Shown: piece after piece, positions 33,578 to 44,374 of the stretch | Layout of the letters: each line of letters opens with the position of its first letter | How positions within the stretch are numbered: the first letter of the stretch is position 1 | DNA from: Asterias amurensis | Lineage: Eukaryota > Echinodermata > Asteroidea > Forcipulatida > Asteriidae | Assembly: GCF_032118995.1 (NCBI RefSeq) | Contig: NC_092657.1 | Coordinates: 11,480,391 to 11,544,390 of the forward strand | Length of the DNA: 64,000 nucleotides | Direction: 5' to 3' | Notes under the pieces: model-generated | Told to the model about the DNA's origin: nothing | The model's input: only the letters and a program-made list of their open reading frames with translations | Database searches by the model: none | Position numbers and translations under genes: made by a program

Positions 33578-34234
33578 TCGTCAGCGTTCTCACGAAGTAG
33601 CACTCTACGTGCTTAAGGATTTTTTTTACACATTTTTATTTGTTTTACATTTCTGTTGATAATGCACGAAGACCTACAATTCCATAATGTTTCGAAGCTC
33701 AGACAGCTTTACTATTTTAATTAAGCTAATTAGTGTTTTCATTTTTGGCACAAACGTGGCATTTGTTGTTTTCACGAAGTAGCACCCGAACCTCTGTTTA
33801 CCGTTGTATGCATGGCACGCATTCGAGTCAAAGTGTGGTAAAAACGTGTTCACGAAGTAGCACGCAAGTTGTGTGAGCGCGCGCGCGCTGACCTAGTTTC
33901 AAAAATCAATACAAAATGCTGTGTTGTAGCATAGGCGAGTGCTACTTCGTGAAAACGCAAAAAGACATATTTTGCACTTTTTGGGTTTCACGAAGTAGCA
34001 CGCATCTTCTCTTGTGTCTAGTTTCATAATTAATTATGCAAATGAGTCAAAATAAGATTAGTTGATAAGTTCAAGTCATCAAGTATCTACATTGAAAAAT
34101 TTAAATGGAAATACTTTGAAGTTTTGAAGGGAGGCGGGTTTCTAAAAAGTGTTCAACTTCAGAGGCCGGTTTTTTTTATTGTTGTTTTTTGCTGGTATAG
34201 CAGTGAGTGCTACTTCGTGAAACCGCTGACGACA
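33578..34234. mobile_element. inverted-repeat element with six CACGAAGTAGCAC motifs
   Basis: The ends CGTCAGCGTTCTCACGAAGT... and (complement of the right end) CGTCAGCGGTTTCACGAAGT... are inverted copies over about 25 bases. The 14-base word TCACGAAGTAGCAC occurs near 33591, 33774, 33849 and 33988, and inverted near 33941 and 34207. This is typical of transposase-binding subterminal repeats. No protein is encoded. Three copies of AGACCCCTGGCCTATCA flank it (about 33558, 34262, 34304). Confidence 0.7.
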
Positions 34235-34900
34235 TAAGAATACAAAGATAAACACGTATAAGACCCCTGGCCTATCACATACAATGCAAGAATGAACTTG
34301 GTTAAGACCCCTGGCCTATCAAATAAAATGCAAGGATACAAGATATCTCCGATAACTGCAATCAAATCAAACTTACAATCGTCTATCGTCCAACGTCGAC
34401 AGCACCGCCAAACAGACTCTTAAAAACTATTACAAGACTAAGACCCTAAATTGTCACTGAACCCTAATCCACAGACAATCACCCAGTACTAGTACTCTTG
34501 ATAAACGATGGTCTCACTACACAATGGAAACACTATACTAGATACGCACGTCTTGCTCGAGTCACTTCACTAAACACACTGACCCGTGATGCGCTCACCG
34601 CTAACCCCCGGTGCCTTGCCTCTACACACATGCGGTCCTAGGTCGCTAACTGTGCACGCGCACCCCGCTAACCTGATCACTGCGCACGCGCACCAGGCCA
34701 GCCTGAGTCACTGCAAGCGCTTAGGCTCCACCCACTTGCATCGATCGCCCAGCCACACAGCAAACACATGCAACCACATGGACTACCCTAAACAGTCACA
34801 TGTCCGTCACAGGCATTTCCGCTACAGTAGCATTAAATAAATAAATTTCCTTGAGCGAACGCAGTATGCTTGAAGTACTGCCGTAACGTGCATTCAAAGG
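34235..34900. other. gene-less stretch with short repeats
   Basis: It contains two AGACCCCTGGCCTATCA copies and a GC-richer patch (34600-34750) repeating 'cactgcgcacgcgcacc'-like words. An 84-residue open frame there has low complexity and no family resemblance. Confidence 0.45.
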
Positions 34901-35083
34901 CTGACATGCGTCACTGATTATTTGAAGAGAGCAAACTTAATTTGTTTACCGAGTCACGTAGATTTTACATATACGGCATCTACATTTTTCATGAGCAAAT
35001 TATCGACCCAAAACCGCGAAAAATACATCAATTCAAAACCCGCCGCTGATGACACAGTTTGGTCGTTCATTTATATATTAATG

Positions 35084-35107
35084 CCATGGTAACGGTGACG
35101 TCAATGG
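35084..35107 (+). promoter_or_regulatory. X-box-like plus CRE motif upstream of FReD gene 5
   Basis: GCCATGGTAAC is followed by TGACGTCA (35096-35103), 190 bases before the ATG. It is embedded in about 380 bases of upstream homology with gene 4 (34902-35285 against 21895-22272), yet the motif block is one of the best-kept parts. Confidence 0.5.
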
Positions 35108-35285
35108 GTGTAGCTTACTGTTTAACAATTTTAAGCGACAACAACATTTGATCATTTGATCAATTCACTCGCGCTAAAGCCTACCTGCCAGTGTCAAGAA
35201 AATTTATTGAGAGAGATCTAAGAGAAAACATAAATAACACTGTGTTTTCTCTGATTTAAGATAAGTTCATCCAAAAGCGTTTATC

Positions 35286-36275
35286 ATGGAAGTTGTCATC
35301 GTAACCTTATTTATGATTTCGCTTGTACAAACCTGCCAAAGTTCAAACCAACAGCGGCTCATGAAAACTTTTCACTTGGCTGAAAATCGAGCTTTACTGA
35401 ATAAAGTCATTCAGTGGAAGACTGTATCATCTCCCGTGATCTGTGGGCGAGACTGCTCCATGAACCCAAACTGTGGCTCATTCAACTTTCACTTCACAAA
35501 ACGTGTTTGTGTGTTGAATAATGCCAGCAGAGCTTACAGCTCAGATGATTTTGTCAAGCTGCAAGGAAGTATGTACTATGATGACAATGTGAATCAAACC
35601 TCGTTTTCAGAATCAATCTTTGAAAGTTACAGCAGTTGTTTGAAGATGTATCAAGCTGGTTACCGTGACAATGGCATATACACCATCTTTCCCACAAATC
35701 TGACTAGTGAGGTACACGTCTACTGTGATATGGAGACAGATGGAGGAGGCTGGATCGTGTTCCAGAGGAGACAAGACGGCTCTGTTGACTTTCACCGTGA
35801 CTGGACTGAATACCAATCTGGGTTTGGTGATCTACATAATGAGTTCTGGTTGGGGAATAATATCCTGCGTGACCTTACTGGATCGGGTCAATGGGAGCTC
35901 AGAGTAGATTTGGGAGATTGGCAGTCCAACACATCTTGGGCTTCGTACGGCGAGTTTGCTGTTACAGATGACAAGTACACTCTCCATGTTGGTTCATACG
36001 ATGCTCAGAGTACAGCAGGTGACTCCTTGACTGTTCATAATGGACGACCCTTCACAACAAAGGATCAGGACAACGACTTAAGTTCAAATAACTGTGCAGA
36101 GAAAAGGAAAGGTGCTTGGTGGTTTACAGCCTGCCTCACGGCTTATCTCAATGGCCAATACTACATTGATGGAGTCAATGCGTTTAAGAACGGAATACTG
36201 TGGGCAACCTGGAGGGGGAAATATTACTCACTCAAGAATTGCAGCATGAAACTACGCCAAGTAGGCCTACAGTAA
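35286..36275 (+). CDS. secreted PAN/apple-fibrinogen-like protein (FReD gene 5, intact)
   Basis: A single-exon gene for 329 residues. The start MEVVIVTLFMISLVQTC equals that of gene 4. The signal peptide is about 1-19. The PAN/apple-like domain covers about 36-95 (cysteines 53, 57, 63, 75). The fibrinogen C-terminal domain covers about 118-329 (cysteines 118, 147, 270, 283), with GGGWIVFQRRQDG, DQDND at 260-264 and NNCAEKRKGAWWF. It departs from its sisters near the end: GVNAFKNGILWATWRGKYY replaces the EFL...GIQWKTWKG type, a region that in related domains borders the ligand pocket, and the tail is RQVGLQ. RNWT is RDWT here, removing one sequon. The different C-terminal segment may mean different binding specificity (inference). 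No clear poly(A) signal is seen soon after the stop. Confidence 0.93.
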   Translation: MEVVIVTLFMISLVQTCQSSNQQRLMKTFHLAENRALLNKVIQWKTVSSPVICGRDCSMNPNCGSFNFHFTKRVCVLNNASRAYSSDDFVKLQGSMYYDDNVNQTSFSESIFESYSSCLKMYQAGYRDNGIYTIFPTNLTSEVHVYCDMETDGGGWIVFQRRQDGSVDFHRDWTEYQSGFGDLHNEFWLGNNILRDLTGSGQWELRVDLGDWQSNTSWASYGEFAVTDDKYTLHVGSYDAQSTAGDSLTVHNGRPFTTKDQDNDLSSNNCAEKRKGAWWFTACLTAYLNGQYYIDGVNAFKNGILWATWRGKYYSLKNCSMKLRQVGLQ

Positions 36276-37125
36276 GTTTCCGTTCTTTGAACCATAAATG
36301 ATTGTTTTCTCGACGGATATAGGATCTAAACACAAATTGGAAAAACAAAATAATGAAAATTTAAAACGTCACAGCAACGTGTATCCAAATGCAAACGTTG
36401 GACTTGTATACAATAGTTAACTAATTTGTAGTTGTTCGATAAACTTTGTTTTAAATTAAGGGAATCAATGTGTGGTGAAGAGGTTTTTCTAATAGTTGTT
36501 TAATCCCAACGAGGCTTGGTTCTTGATAATTTTACCGAGACGAAGTTGTTCAATGATTTCTTTCAACACAACACCCCTCCAGCTTTGAAATGGTAAGGCC
36601 CTCTGGTAAACAATTCCTTATAAGGGAATGATGTGCGCGTCACGCATATCGCGTGATGTGGCAAAACTGTCTCGGCCGTTGCTCCCGACCAATAGGAATG
36701 AAGAAACTGTCTTATAAGCACAGGTGCAAACCGTGGGTCACGCCCATGTTTCAACATGTTTTACTGGTCATAAACAAAGGTTTATACACACCCACGTGAC
36801 GTGCTCTCCACCAATAGGAAGAGCAAAACTGTTTGAGGTATTTATGAATGTTGGTTGAATAACTAAACTGCAAGAAAGCAGCGTAGACAATTAAGCATTG
36901 TTTATGACACGGCTTTTCCTGATTCAGTAAAGCTTTTAAAATTCCCTTTGCTGTGACAAAGTGAAAGCGTTTCTATTCAATTATTGATTGATTCATTAAT
37001 ATTTTTAGATTTTTTCTTTCGACGGATTGAAGCGCGGTAGAAAACCATTTCATATACTTTCTTTCGTAGTGCTCTTGTGAAATAACCCGTTATTACATAA
37101 CTTGCCTCCAAAGGTAAAGCAGCCA
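36276..37125. other. gene-less stretch with inverted homology to 21.2-21.7 kb
   Basis: From about 36460 to 36850 blocks such as 'gaccaataggaatgaagaaact', 'gtttcaacatgttttactggtcat' and 'gtgctctccaccaataggaa' are the complements, in reverse order, of 21240-21670. The CCTATTGGTGGAGAGCGC word also occurs at about 13770 and 17288. Confidence 0.6.
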
Positions 37126-37481
37126 TTAAAGGCAGTGGACACTATTGGTTATTACTCAAAATCATTATTAGCATAAAACCTTACTTGGTGACTAGTAATG
37201 GGGAGAGGTTGATGGTATAAAACATTGTGAGAAACGGCTCCATCTAAATGGACATAGTTTTCGAAAAAGATGTTATTTTCTATGAATTTGATTTCGAGGT
37301 CTCGAAATCAACCATCTAAACGCACACAACTTCATGTGGCAAGGGTGTGTTTTCTTTCATTATTATCTCGCAACTTCGACGACTCAAATTTGCACAGGTT
37401 GGTTATTTTATGCATATGTTGAGATACACCAACTGCGAAGTCTAGTCTTTGACAATTACCAATAGTGTCCACTGCCTTTAA
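37126..37481. repeat. complete fold-back MITE, family 1
   Basis: Ends TTAAAGGCAGTGGACACTAT and TAGTGTCCACTGCCTTTAA. Both arms and the central 'gatttcgaggtctcgaaatcaa' are clear. Confidence 0.85.
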
Positions 37482-39640
37482 GTATGTAAAAAAAACTTAT
37501 TTCAATTGATTTTGAAAGAAAACAAACTTGGATACCATCAACCAGTTTGTACTAAAACCGTGGAATATTCCAGTGTTGCGTATTTTACTGGAAGTCATGG
37601 TTTGAATCATGGAGCGATGTATAATGGTTTCCAAGCTGATTCAATTTAAAAGTCGTTGTACAGTTTTTAGCAATGTATCATTTATTATAATTGTACACAC
37701 TAATACATATTTAACATTTTAACTTGGGGGAGAAGTTCAGGTTGCTGTTTTAATTTAAGATCCTGAAACAAAACGAACAGATTTAGGCAAGACATTACTG
37801 AGTTGGTTTGTTGTTCTTCTTAAGCAAGTAATAGGTTTTAATAATTGTATTTTAGATTAAAACATTTTTTTCGAAACTAATTGAAATTACTGGGAAAGTA
37901 AAGTATATGGCAAAGTTGTTGAAGTGTTCAAGCAAAAAAGAAGTGTACAAAGATCAACCCATGTTCGTAAAGATGTTATTTGAATTGAAAACACGGAATG
38001 TTGACGCAGGCAATTTAAAAAAAGGCTCAGTTTCAGTTTCCTGTTTTTATTTAAATACAGTGAACGTAATTGTGAGATAAGTAAAATTCACTTTTCAAAT
38101 GCACACACTGTAAATGGTTTCAATATTTCTTAGTTGTTTATTTCCATCTGTTAAAACGTGGAAACGTATGTTACAACGTCACAACGTGTTAGCCTTTGAG
38201 GAGCCCAACAACGTTTATTACCATGGTAACCACAACTCAAAACTTTAAGACTCTGCTTGACCGTACATCAAGCAATGTTAAGTCTTAAGATTTCAAGAAA
38301 GTTTTGTTATCATTCGGGAACTTCAATATACAATTGTAACTAATGAATCACAGTTTGTAATAGTAAACTTAGTTCTCAAAATCGCCAGCGACTTAGTGTT
38401 ATATATAGATCATGTATACCTTTGACATCGCAGAGCCTTGACCTCATGCAGATATCATGAAAATTATTTATAAGATTTTTGGAACATTTTGGTATGAAAA
38501 AAGGCTCAGGTAATATCTAATCCGGCAGTTATTTTTTACCCTATTTGAATTTTGGTGGAAATTATGATAAAACATGGAAAATGTATCATACGACCCTGCA
38601 CTGTAGTATCTCATCTGCTATGAAAAGTCCTGGAATTTTCAGGGTGGCTCCTTTTGTATACATATGTGACATTGTCTACGTCTTTAATACTCAACTTCGA
38701 CTATATTCCTGGTTATGTCACTGCAATAGTAGCGGTGTTTTAATAAACAATAAACTAGTGGTATTACAAAGTGACGAATAATGACTAAAATTTTGAATTT
38801 ATTGTATTCGAAATTAAGGTTCTTTTTCTAGACAAATGTCACGCTAGAGACTTCAACCAAAGTATCACATTGAACTCGAAGGAATATCAGAAACAGCATT
38901 TGAATTACCCTTTTTGGGGATCTAATAATTATTATTGCATTGTTACTTATATTGTAATGAACAATTAGCGCATCACAATGACTGAGCTTTATCAACAATG
39001 ATAATGTTCCCAAAACAGCACTTTCAAACTGAGAACCAATTGCCTTGGTCAAAAACAACCAAACCAAAGATATTGTTTGTGTTTAATACTTTGTCAGTGT
39101 GGTTAACAACCAAGTGAAGAACTGTATAAAAAAACATAAAAATATGTATAAATGTTTATGCAAACGTGGACAGGTTCTCTGACTATCTTTGTAGTTTCTA
39201 AGAAATGAGTGAACGGTGCTCTAAAACCCCCTGATTCAGGAGATTTAAGAACTTCGGGTCCATGGAAAGGAGATGTATGGATGATTTGTTGCTGTTCAGT
39301 AGACACAAAAAAAATGGCAAGCAGCCAAAAGTCCCTACATCAAGCCACTTCGTAATAATAAAACTAGCAGCAGAGTTTATAGCATCCTCTAAAACATTGC
39401 TTTCGACCTGCTGCATGTAAAAGACATTTAATATCCAAGGGTCCTTCAAATGTTTACTGATTTAATTAGTGGGCAAAGAGTTGTGATGGGCAACAGCTGA
39501 AGCACATGCCGGAGTGCACCGTATGTATAAACTACCAAGAGATGGAAACATTTAATTCAAAAAGAGTAATTGCACTCAGACAAGAACTGTTCTGACACCG
39601 TAAACAACTAATGTTGCAATTTTTAAGAACGAGCAAGAGC
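37482..39640. other. gene-less stretch between FReD genes 5 and 6
   Basis: No supported gene or RNA. Parts of 37680-37830 ('ggggagaagttcaggttgctgttttaatttaagatcc', 'aggcaagacattactgagttgg') resemble 25930-26000 and 45015-45090 of the duplicated block. Open frames up to 83 codons at 38.5-39.4 kb have no domain resemblance. Confidence 0.5.
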
Positions 39641-39644
39641 CGGG

Positions 39645-40040
39645 GTCCTACCACTTGCCGTAAACTTGCCGTCAACTCGCCGTCAACTCCACCAATAAAC
39701 ATTTTAAGTTCACAAAACAGGCATAAAACTGTAAAGTATTAGCTAAAAGAGAATTTCATAAGTTACATTTTGGTTAATTTATCTCTAAGCAGCAAAGCCG
39801 TTGGCGCCATCTTGATTTTTCACAAAGTTTGTTCAACATGGACAACAGAGGGCGCTTTCCTGCACATGGAACAGTCTTAGTCCAAGATGCTAATGATCAG
39901 TACAACGTAGTGTATTATGTTCTGTGCTTCTCGAAATTGATCGCTGACGCCTTGGGTCAAGACTAAACCATACCCTGCCATCTGCGTATTGGACCAGTTG
40001 ACAGCACAAGCGAGTTGACGACGAGTTGACGGCAAATTAT
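39645..40040. repeat. element with inverted 'acttgccgtcaactcgccgtcaact' ends
   Basis: The 5' end (39650-39692) repeats 'ttgccgtcaactcgccgtcaact'. The 3' end (about 39996-40038) is its approximate complement (agttgacagcacaagcgagttgacgacgagttgacgg). The interior has no gene. Confidence 0.6.
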
Positions 40041-40094
40041 AGAAGAATCGAGACACCGACATCGACATGCGATTTTCTCAACTACAACCTCAAA

Positions 40095-40142
40095 CAACGT
40101 GTTTGTGTATTGAGTATAATGCTAGCAGAGCATTTCTTTGGA
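40095..40142 (+). pseudogene. small relic of an FReD PAN-domain segment
   Basis: 'aacgtgtttgtgtattgag.ataatgc.agcagagc' matches the part of genes 4 and 5 encoding KRVCVLNNASRA (for example 35499-35533), with a small insertion that breaks the frame. No further FReD sequence is recognised around it. Confidence 0.4.
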
Positions 40143-40297
40143 GACCAGACGTTGATTTCATGTTTTGCCAATCGTCGATGATGTCATCGTCGACTAAAAG
40201 GCGGTGTCTTACGAATTAAATGGAAGATTAAAATTTCAACTATTTTGGTTCATTAGGGGATAATAAGACGTGTGTTTTAACGATGTGATTGTGAAGT

Positions 40298-40615
40298 TTT
40301 AAAGATACGGGACACAATTAGTTATTTTCAACGACCAGTCTTCTTACATATAAATAAACCTGGGAAAGTTTTAGCTCAATTGGTCGTCGGAGTTGCAAGA
40401 TAACAATGATGGAAAAAAGCACCATTGTCACACGAAGTTATGTGCATTCAGATGCTTGATTTCGAGACCTGAAAAAAAATCAAAATCCGGGAAAATAACT
40501 TCTTTTTTTCAGAGGGTGCCGTTTCTCACAATGTTTTATACTTTCAACAGCTCCACATTACTCGTTACCAAGTAAGGTTTTATGATAATAATTATTTTGA
40601 GTAATTACCACTAGT
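40298..40615. repeat. diverged fold-back MITE, family 1
   Basis: It starts TTTTAAAGATACGGGACACA and has the family interior ('tggtcgtcggagttgcaagataac', 'agggtgccgtttctcacaatgt'). The right end is diverged after 'taattaccactagt'. Confidence 0.65.
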
Positions 40616-41091
40616 AACAGGTAAAATCTAATTAAGCAAATGCTGTAAATCTTTGACCTTTTAATTTGTGTTTTGTTCAGAAAGTGTCCAATGGCTTTAA
40701 CAAAAAGTAAAATTTCCACTATTTTGTTATTGTTGTGATTTTTTTGGAGGTTTAATGAAAAACGCAGGCCGGGATTTGGATCCGTGATGTTTTTTTAACT
40801 AAACGATGTTTACGCAAGTCGTTTTTTAAATGGTTCGGTTGGCCTACTTATTGGGGAAGAAAACAATATGGGGGGGGGGATTGGGAGAAAGATATTAAAA
40901 TAATTTGAAAGATATCGCCAATTTATATTTAATTTAGGGATTCAATTTTGATTGATCGGTACGTAAATGGCCTTTCGTAGTTGACAACCCAGAAACTCAT
41001 TTCCGATGCACCTTTATTGATATTGACTCTGCTATCTCAGCGTATAATGCCGTATGATTTAGATTGACATCAAATTAACCTAGCTTTTGGA

Positions 41092-41098
41092 TATAAAG
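41092..41098 (+). promoter_or_regulatory. TATA box of FReD gene 6
   Basis: GGATATAAAGCTACG stands about 245 bases before the ATG and aligns with the TATA sites of genes 1 and 2. Homology of the promoter region with those genes extends up to about 40740. Confidence 0.55.
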
Positions 41099-41339
41099 CT
41101 ACGAAAGGCAGAGTGATGTACACTACTAAAGCAGTTGCGTCGATGGGATGGGCTCTTGGCAAATTGCATTGTCAGACATCAATGTATGGTCAACGTTTAC
41201 AATCTTCTATAAGGTATAACAATATTTGTCTCCGACTAAAGATCAATTCCCTTATTGATAACGCGATTCAAAGGCTAACAATCAAAGCACGTGTACGACA
41301 CAGTTTTGTATTGAACAGATTTGGTTTAAGGCCGCAGTC

Positions 41340-42362
41340 ATGAAGTTGATCATCGCAGCCTTGGTTCTTACCTTCATGGTTCATTATTGTCAAGGCGAAT
41401 GCCAACAGCGGTTCACTTCGACCAAACGTCAATTAGAAGATGAGCCTTTTTATCAAGTGACCAGCGCAGCCTTATTGAACCATGGGTTTCAGTGGAAGAC
41501 AGTACCTAATCATGTGATCTGTGGACGAGACTGTGCTATGGATCTACAATGTATGTCATTTAACTTTCTAATTTCTAAACGTATTTGTGTTTTGAATAAT
41601 GCCAGTAGAGCTCAGAGCCCGGTTGATATTGTTCAGATTCAAGGGAGTGTCTATTTTGACGGTAATTTTGACTCTGCGTCATTTTCAACTCCTGCCAGCT
41701 TAAGCAGTTGTCTGATGATGTACCAGGCTGGTTACCGTGTCAATGGCATATACACCATCTTTCCTACAAATCTGAATGGTGGGTTACAGGTTTACTGCGA
41801 TATGGAGACAGACGGAGGAGGCTGGATCGTGTTCCAGAGGAGACAGAACGGCTCTGTTGACTTTTACCGTAACTGGACTGAATACCAATCCGGGTTTGGT
41901 AATCTGCAGAATGAGTTCTGGTTGGGGAATGATATCCTGCGCGACCTTACTGGGTCAGGTCAATGGCAACTTAGAGTAGATTTGGAAGGTTGGCAGTCCA
42001 ACACATCTTGGGCTTCGTACGGTGAGTTTGCTGTTGAAGGAGACAAGTACACTCTCCAGGTTGGTTCATACGATAATCGGAGTACAGCTGGTGATTCAAT
42101 GACTTATCATAATGGACAATCCTTCACAACAAAGGACCAGGACAACGATGAACGTTCAGACAATTGTGCCAAGAAAAGGAGTGGTGCTTGGTGGTTTACA
42201 GGCTGCCTCAGGTCTCATCTCAATGGTCAGTACTACCTCGATGGAGAATTTCTGCCAAACAACGGAATACAATGGAAAACCTGGAAGGGGAATAATTACT
42301 CCCTCAAGAAATGCAGCATGAAACTACGGCAGGTACAATTAGTGAATATTTTAATGTTCTGA
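41340..42362 (+). CDS. secreted PAN/apple-fibrinogen-like protein (FReD gene 6, intact chimera)
   Basis: A single-exon gene for 340 residues. The signal peptide (MKLIIAALVLTFMVHYCQG, about 1-19) and PAN/apple-like domain (about 44-100; cysteines 61, 65, 71, 83) are of the gene 1/2 type. The fibrinogen domain (about 124-333; cysteines 124, 153, 276, 289) starts in gene 2 style but from about residue 210 follows gene 4 (RVDLE, SYDNRS, DNCAKKRSGAWWF, GIQWKTWKG). Calcium motif DQDND is at 266-270. The normal stop after RQVQ is lost (TAA to TTA), adding LVNILMF. It is most likely a secreted lectin-like protein; function is inferred from family. Sequons NAS, NWT, NTS, NRS and NYS occur. Upstream sequence matches genes 1 and 2, downstream sequence matches gene 4, so the locus arose by recombination inside the coding region. 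ATTAAA at 42445 may be the poly(A) signal. Confidence 0.93.
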   Translation: MKLIIAALVLTFMVHYCQGECQQRFTSTKRQLEDEPFYQVTSAALLNHGFQWKTVPNHVICGRDCAMDLQCMSFNFLISKRICVLNNASRAQSPVDIVQIQGSVYFDGNFDSASFSTPASLSSCLMMYQAGYRVNGIYTIFPTNLNGGLQVYCDMETDGGGWIVFQRRQNGSVDFYRNWTEYQSGFGNLQNEFWLGNDILRDLTGSGQWQLRVDLEGWQSNTSWASYGEFAVEGDKYTLQVGSYDNRSTAGDSMTYHNGQSFTTKDQDNDERSDNCAKKRSGAWWFTGCLRSHLNGQYYLDGEFLPNNGIQWKTWKGNNYSLKKCSMKLRQVQLVNILMF

Positions 42363-42444
42363 ACTGAACTGCGAGAAAAAAAGCGTAAAACAAATAATCT
42401 ATTGTGGGGATTCGGTTTTACCTGATGCAGTGTCAGTAAAGATA

Positions 42445-42450
42445 ATTAAA
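42445..42450 (+). terminator. probable poly(A) signal of FReD gene 6
   Basis: ATTAAA in the same context as AATAAA of gene 4 (23356). It is a weaker but common variant. Confidence 0.45.
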
Positions 42451-42644
42451 TGAATTTGTTGTTATTTTGTGAAAGCGCGGAAAGTGGTTTTTATTGATTG
42501 GTGAGAATTTATGTACTTTTTAAAACTTTAAAGATTTATTTATTTGTTGTTGTTTTTTGTTTTGGTCATGAGATGATAATCATACATGACATGCTTTTAA
42601 ATGCCGAATTACTGGGTTTGAAACCCTCAAGGCCTTAAATAGTG

Positions 42645-42795
42645 GGTGCGTTCGTTTAGCTTCCCTGGGTCGACCCCGGTGTGTGGCGGATTTCTTTTCC
42701 AGGACGAACGTGGGTAATTATCTGCACACGTTCGTCCTAGGAAAAAAAACCGCCACACACCGGGGTCGACCCGGGGAAGCTAATCGAACGCACCC
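42645..42795. repeat. fold-back MITE with GGTGCGTTCG ends (copy 2)
   Basis: Same element as 23557-23706, with slightly better arm pairing (gaagctaatcgaacgcacc). Confidence 0.8.
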
Positions 42796-43261
42796 AATGT
42801 GTCACTGCGTGGCGGATTAGAGCGCTGTTTAAAACCCCTTTAAAAAATATGACGGAGCTCGAGTTAGAACATTACTTGTTGTGTAATTTACCTCCTAAGG
42901 TTAACAAGCCATGTATGTACAAAATGCAAACTCTTTCTATTTTTGATTTTGAAAGAAAAACAATGATGTGACAAATTGATGCTTCAGTGCTATGTAAAAT
43001 GTTACGAAATCGTGGTTCAATTTGGGCACAGGACACTAAAAAACATTTATCAGTGTGTAAAGATTTCCACTCTGCTTTAAATTAAAGGTAATTGGTCGGT
43101 TTTTACAACTTTGTCACTTATCATTGGCAAAAATACACTTTTGGCAAAAGTATAACTACAAATCAGTACTTTCTGTGCAACTTTCAGCCAATTAGTGTAT
43201 AGGCCTACTCATTGAGCAAAAGAAAACACCGTAAACTTAAGAGGGTACTTTACTTCATACT

Positions 43262-43392
43262 CCCCACCATGGAGCTGAGATGGTTTAAGGGGTGATTTAA
43301 GGCCAAGTGACCAGGGGTAATAATGTGAAGCGCCTTGAGACGCCCTCTGGGTGTAAAAAGCGCTCTATAAAAACTGGATATTATTATTATCA
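43262..43392 (+). repeat. SINE tail (copy 2)
   Basis: Duplicate of 24170-24310, with 'gcgccttgagacgccctctgggtg' and a (TTA)n end. Confidence 0.6.
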
Positions 43393-43496
43393 TCAAGTGA
43401 GCTTTCCGACGGAAATAGATTTACACTTATTTCAAAGTTCAATACCAAAGTGTTACCTTTTTTAACAACAAGTCAAGAGAATATTAATTTTGGTGT

Positions 43497-43662
43497 TTAC
43501 CCTTACACCGATGTGTGTTAGCACTGTATACTCAGTACTTTCCAGAGTACTGTGAAAAAATATCACAGGCATGTTACTCGGGTGGGATTCGAACCCACGA
43601 CCCTTGCAATTATAGAGCAGTGTCTTACCAACTAGACTACCGAGGATGCCCGGTTGCTAGAG
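43497..43662 (-). repeat. tRNA-derived SINE (copy 2)
   Basis: The minus-strand head has A-box GGTAGTCTAGTTGGTAAGAC and a consensus B-box GGTTCGAATCCC, better kept than in copy 1. Its 3' body matches copy 1. Confidence 0.75.
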
Positions 43663-44374
43663 GCAGTTCGAACCCTATGTTTTGGCAGCGGGTACCGCAA
43701 CGATATAATATATAAAATTTGCAAATTGAACATCTCTAGAGACAAGAGAAGTTGTAAACTTTCAGGTTCGTTGAGGAAATAATCAAGTTTTAAGCATAAT
43801 ATTGGTTTGAAAAAAAGGGTAGTTAGTCTGAGAATATTTGCAAGAACTAAAAACATTGTGATTTGAAATTAAATTTGAAGTCATGGATACTTTTGAATTT
43901 TTCGATTTGCTTAAATTTAGTTTAGCGGTGTATGCTCGGTGTGTTTATGGGTATGTTTTGCTCAAGTATTCATCAAAGTTATTTGATTTAAACTACCAAA
44001 CAGAGAGTTTTAAGCAAGCAGTCATTCATTTGACTAGAGTGAGAACGTATGACTATTTCAGTAGAAAATGTCTCACAAATATTTTAGAGTTTATTCTGGT
44101 GTTTGATACTACAAAACAAAACGTGTTCTCTTATATTTTTGAAATAATTCTAATAACTTTATTTTTACTTTTTCAGCACCAATTTACAATTATTAAATTT
44201 ACTGAGAGGAATCGTATTTAGCAAGATTGTTAATTTTTTCACACAAATGTAAATGGACATTGATCATTCGATGTTCTAATGTGGTTTTCCTGATTCAATG
44301 CGGTTTTGAGAGAAAATAACGGAATGTTTAAGCACAAAGTTTAGAAGACTAAATTTATAGTTATTCTAAATTAT

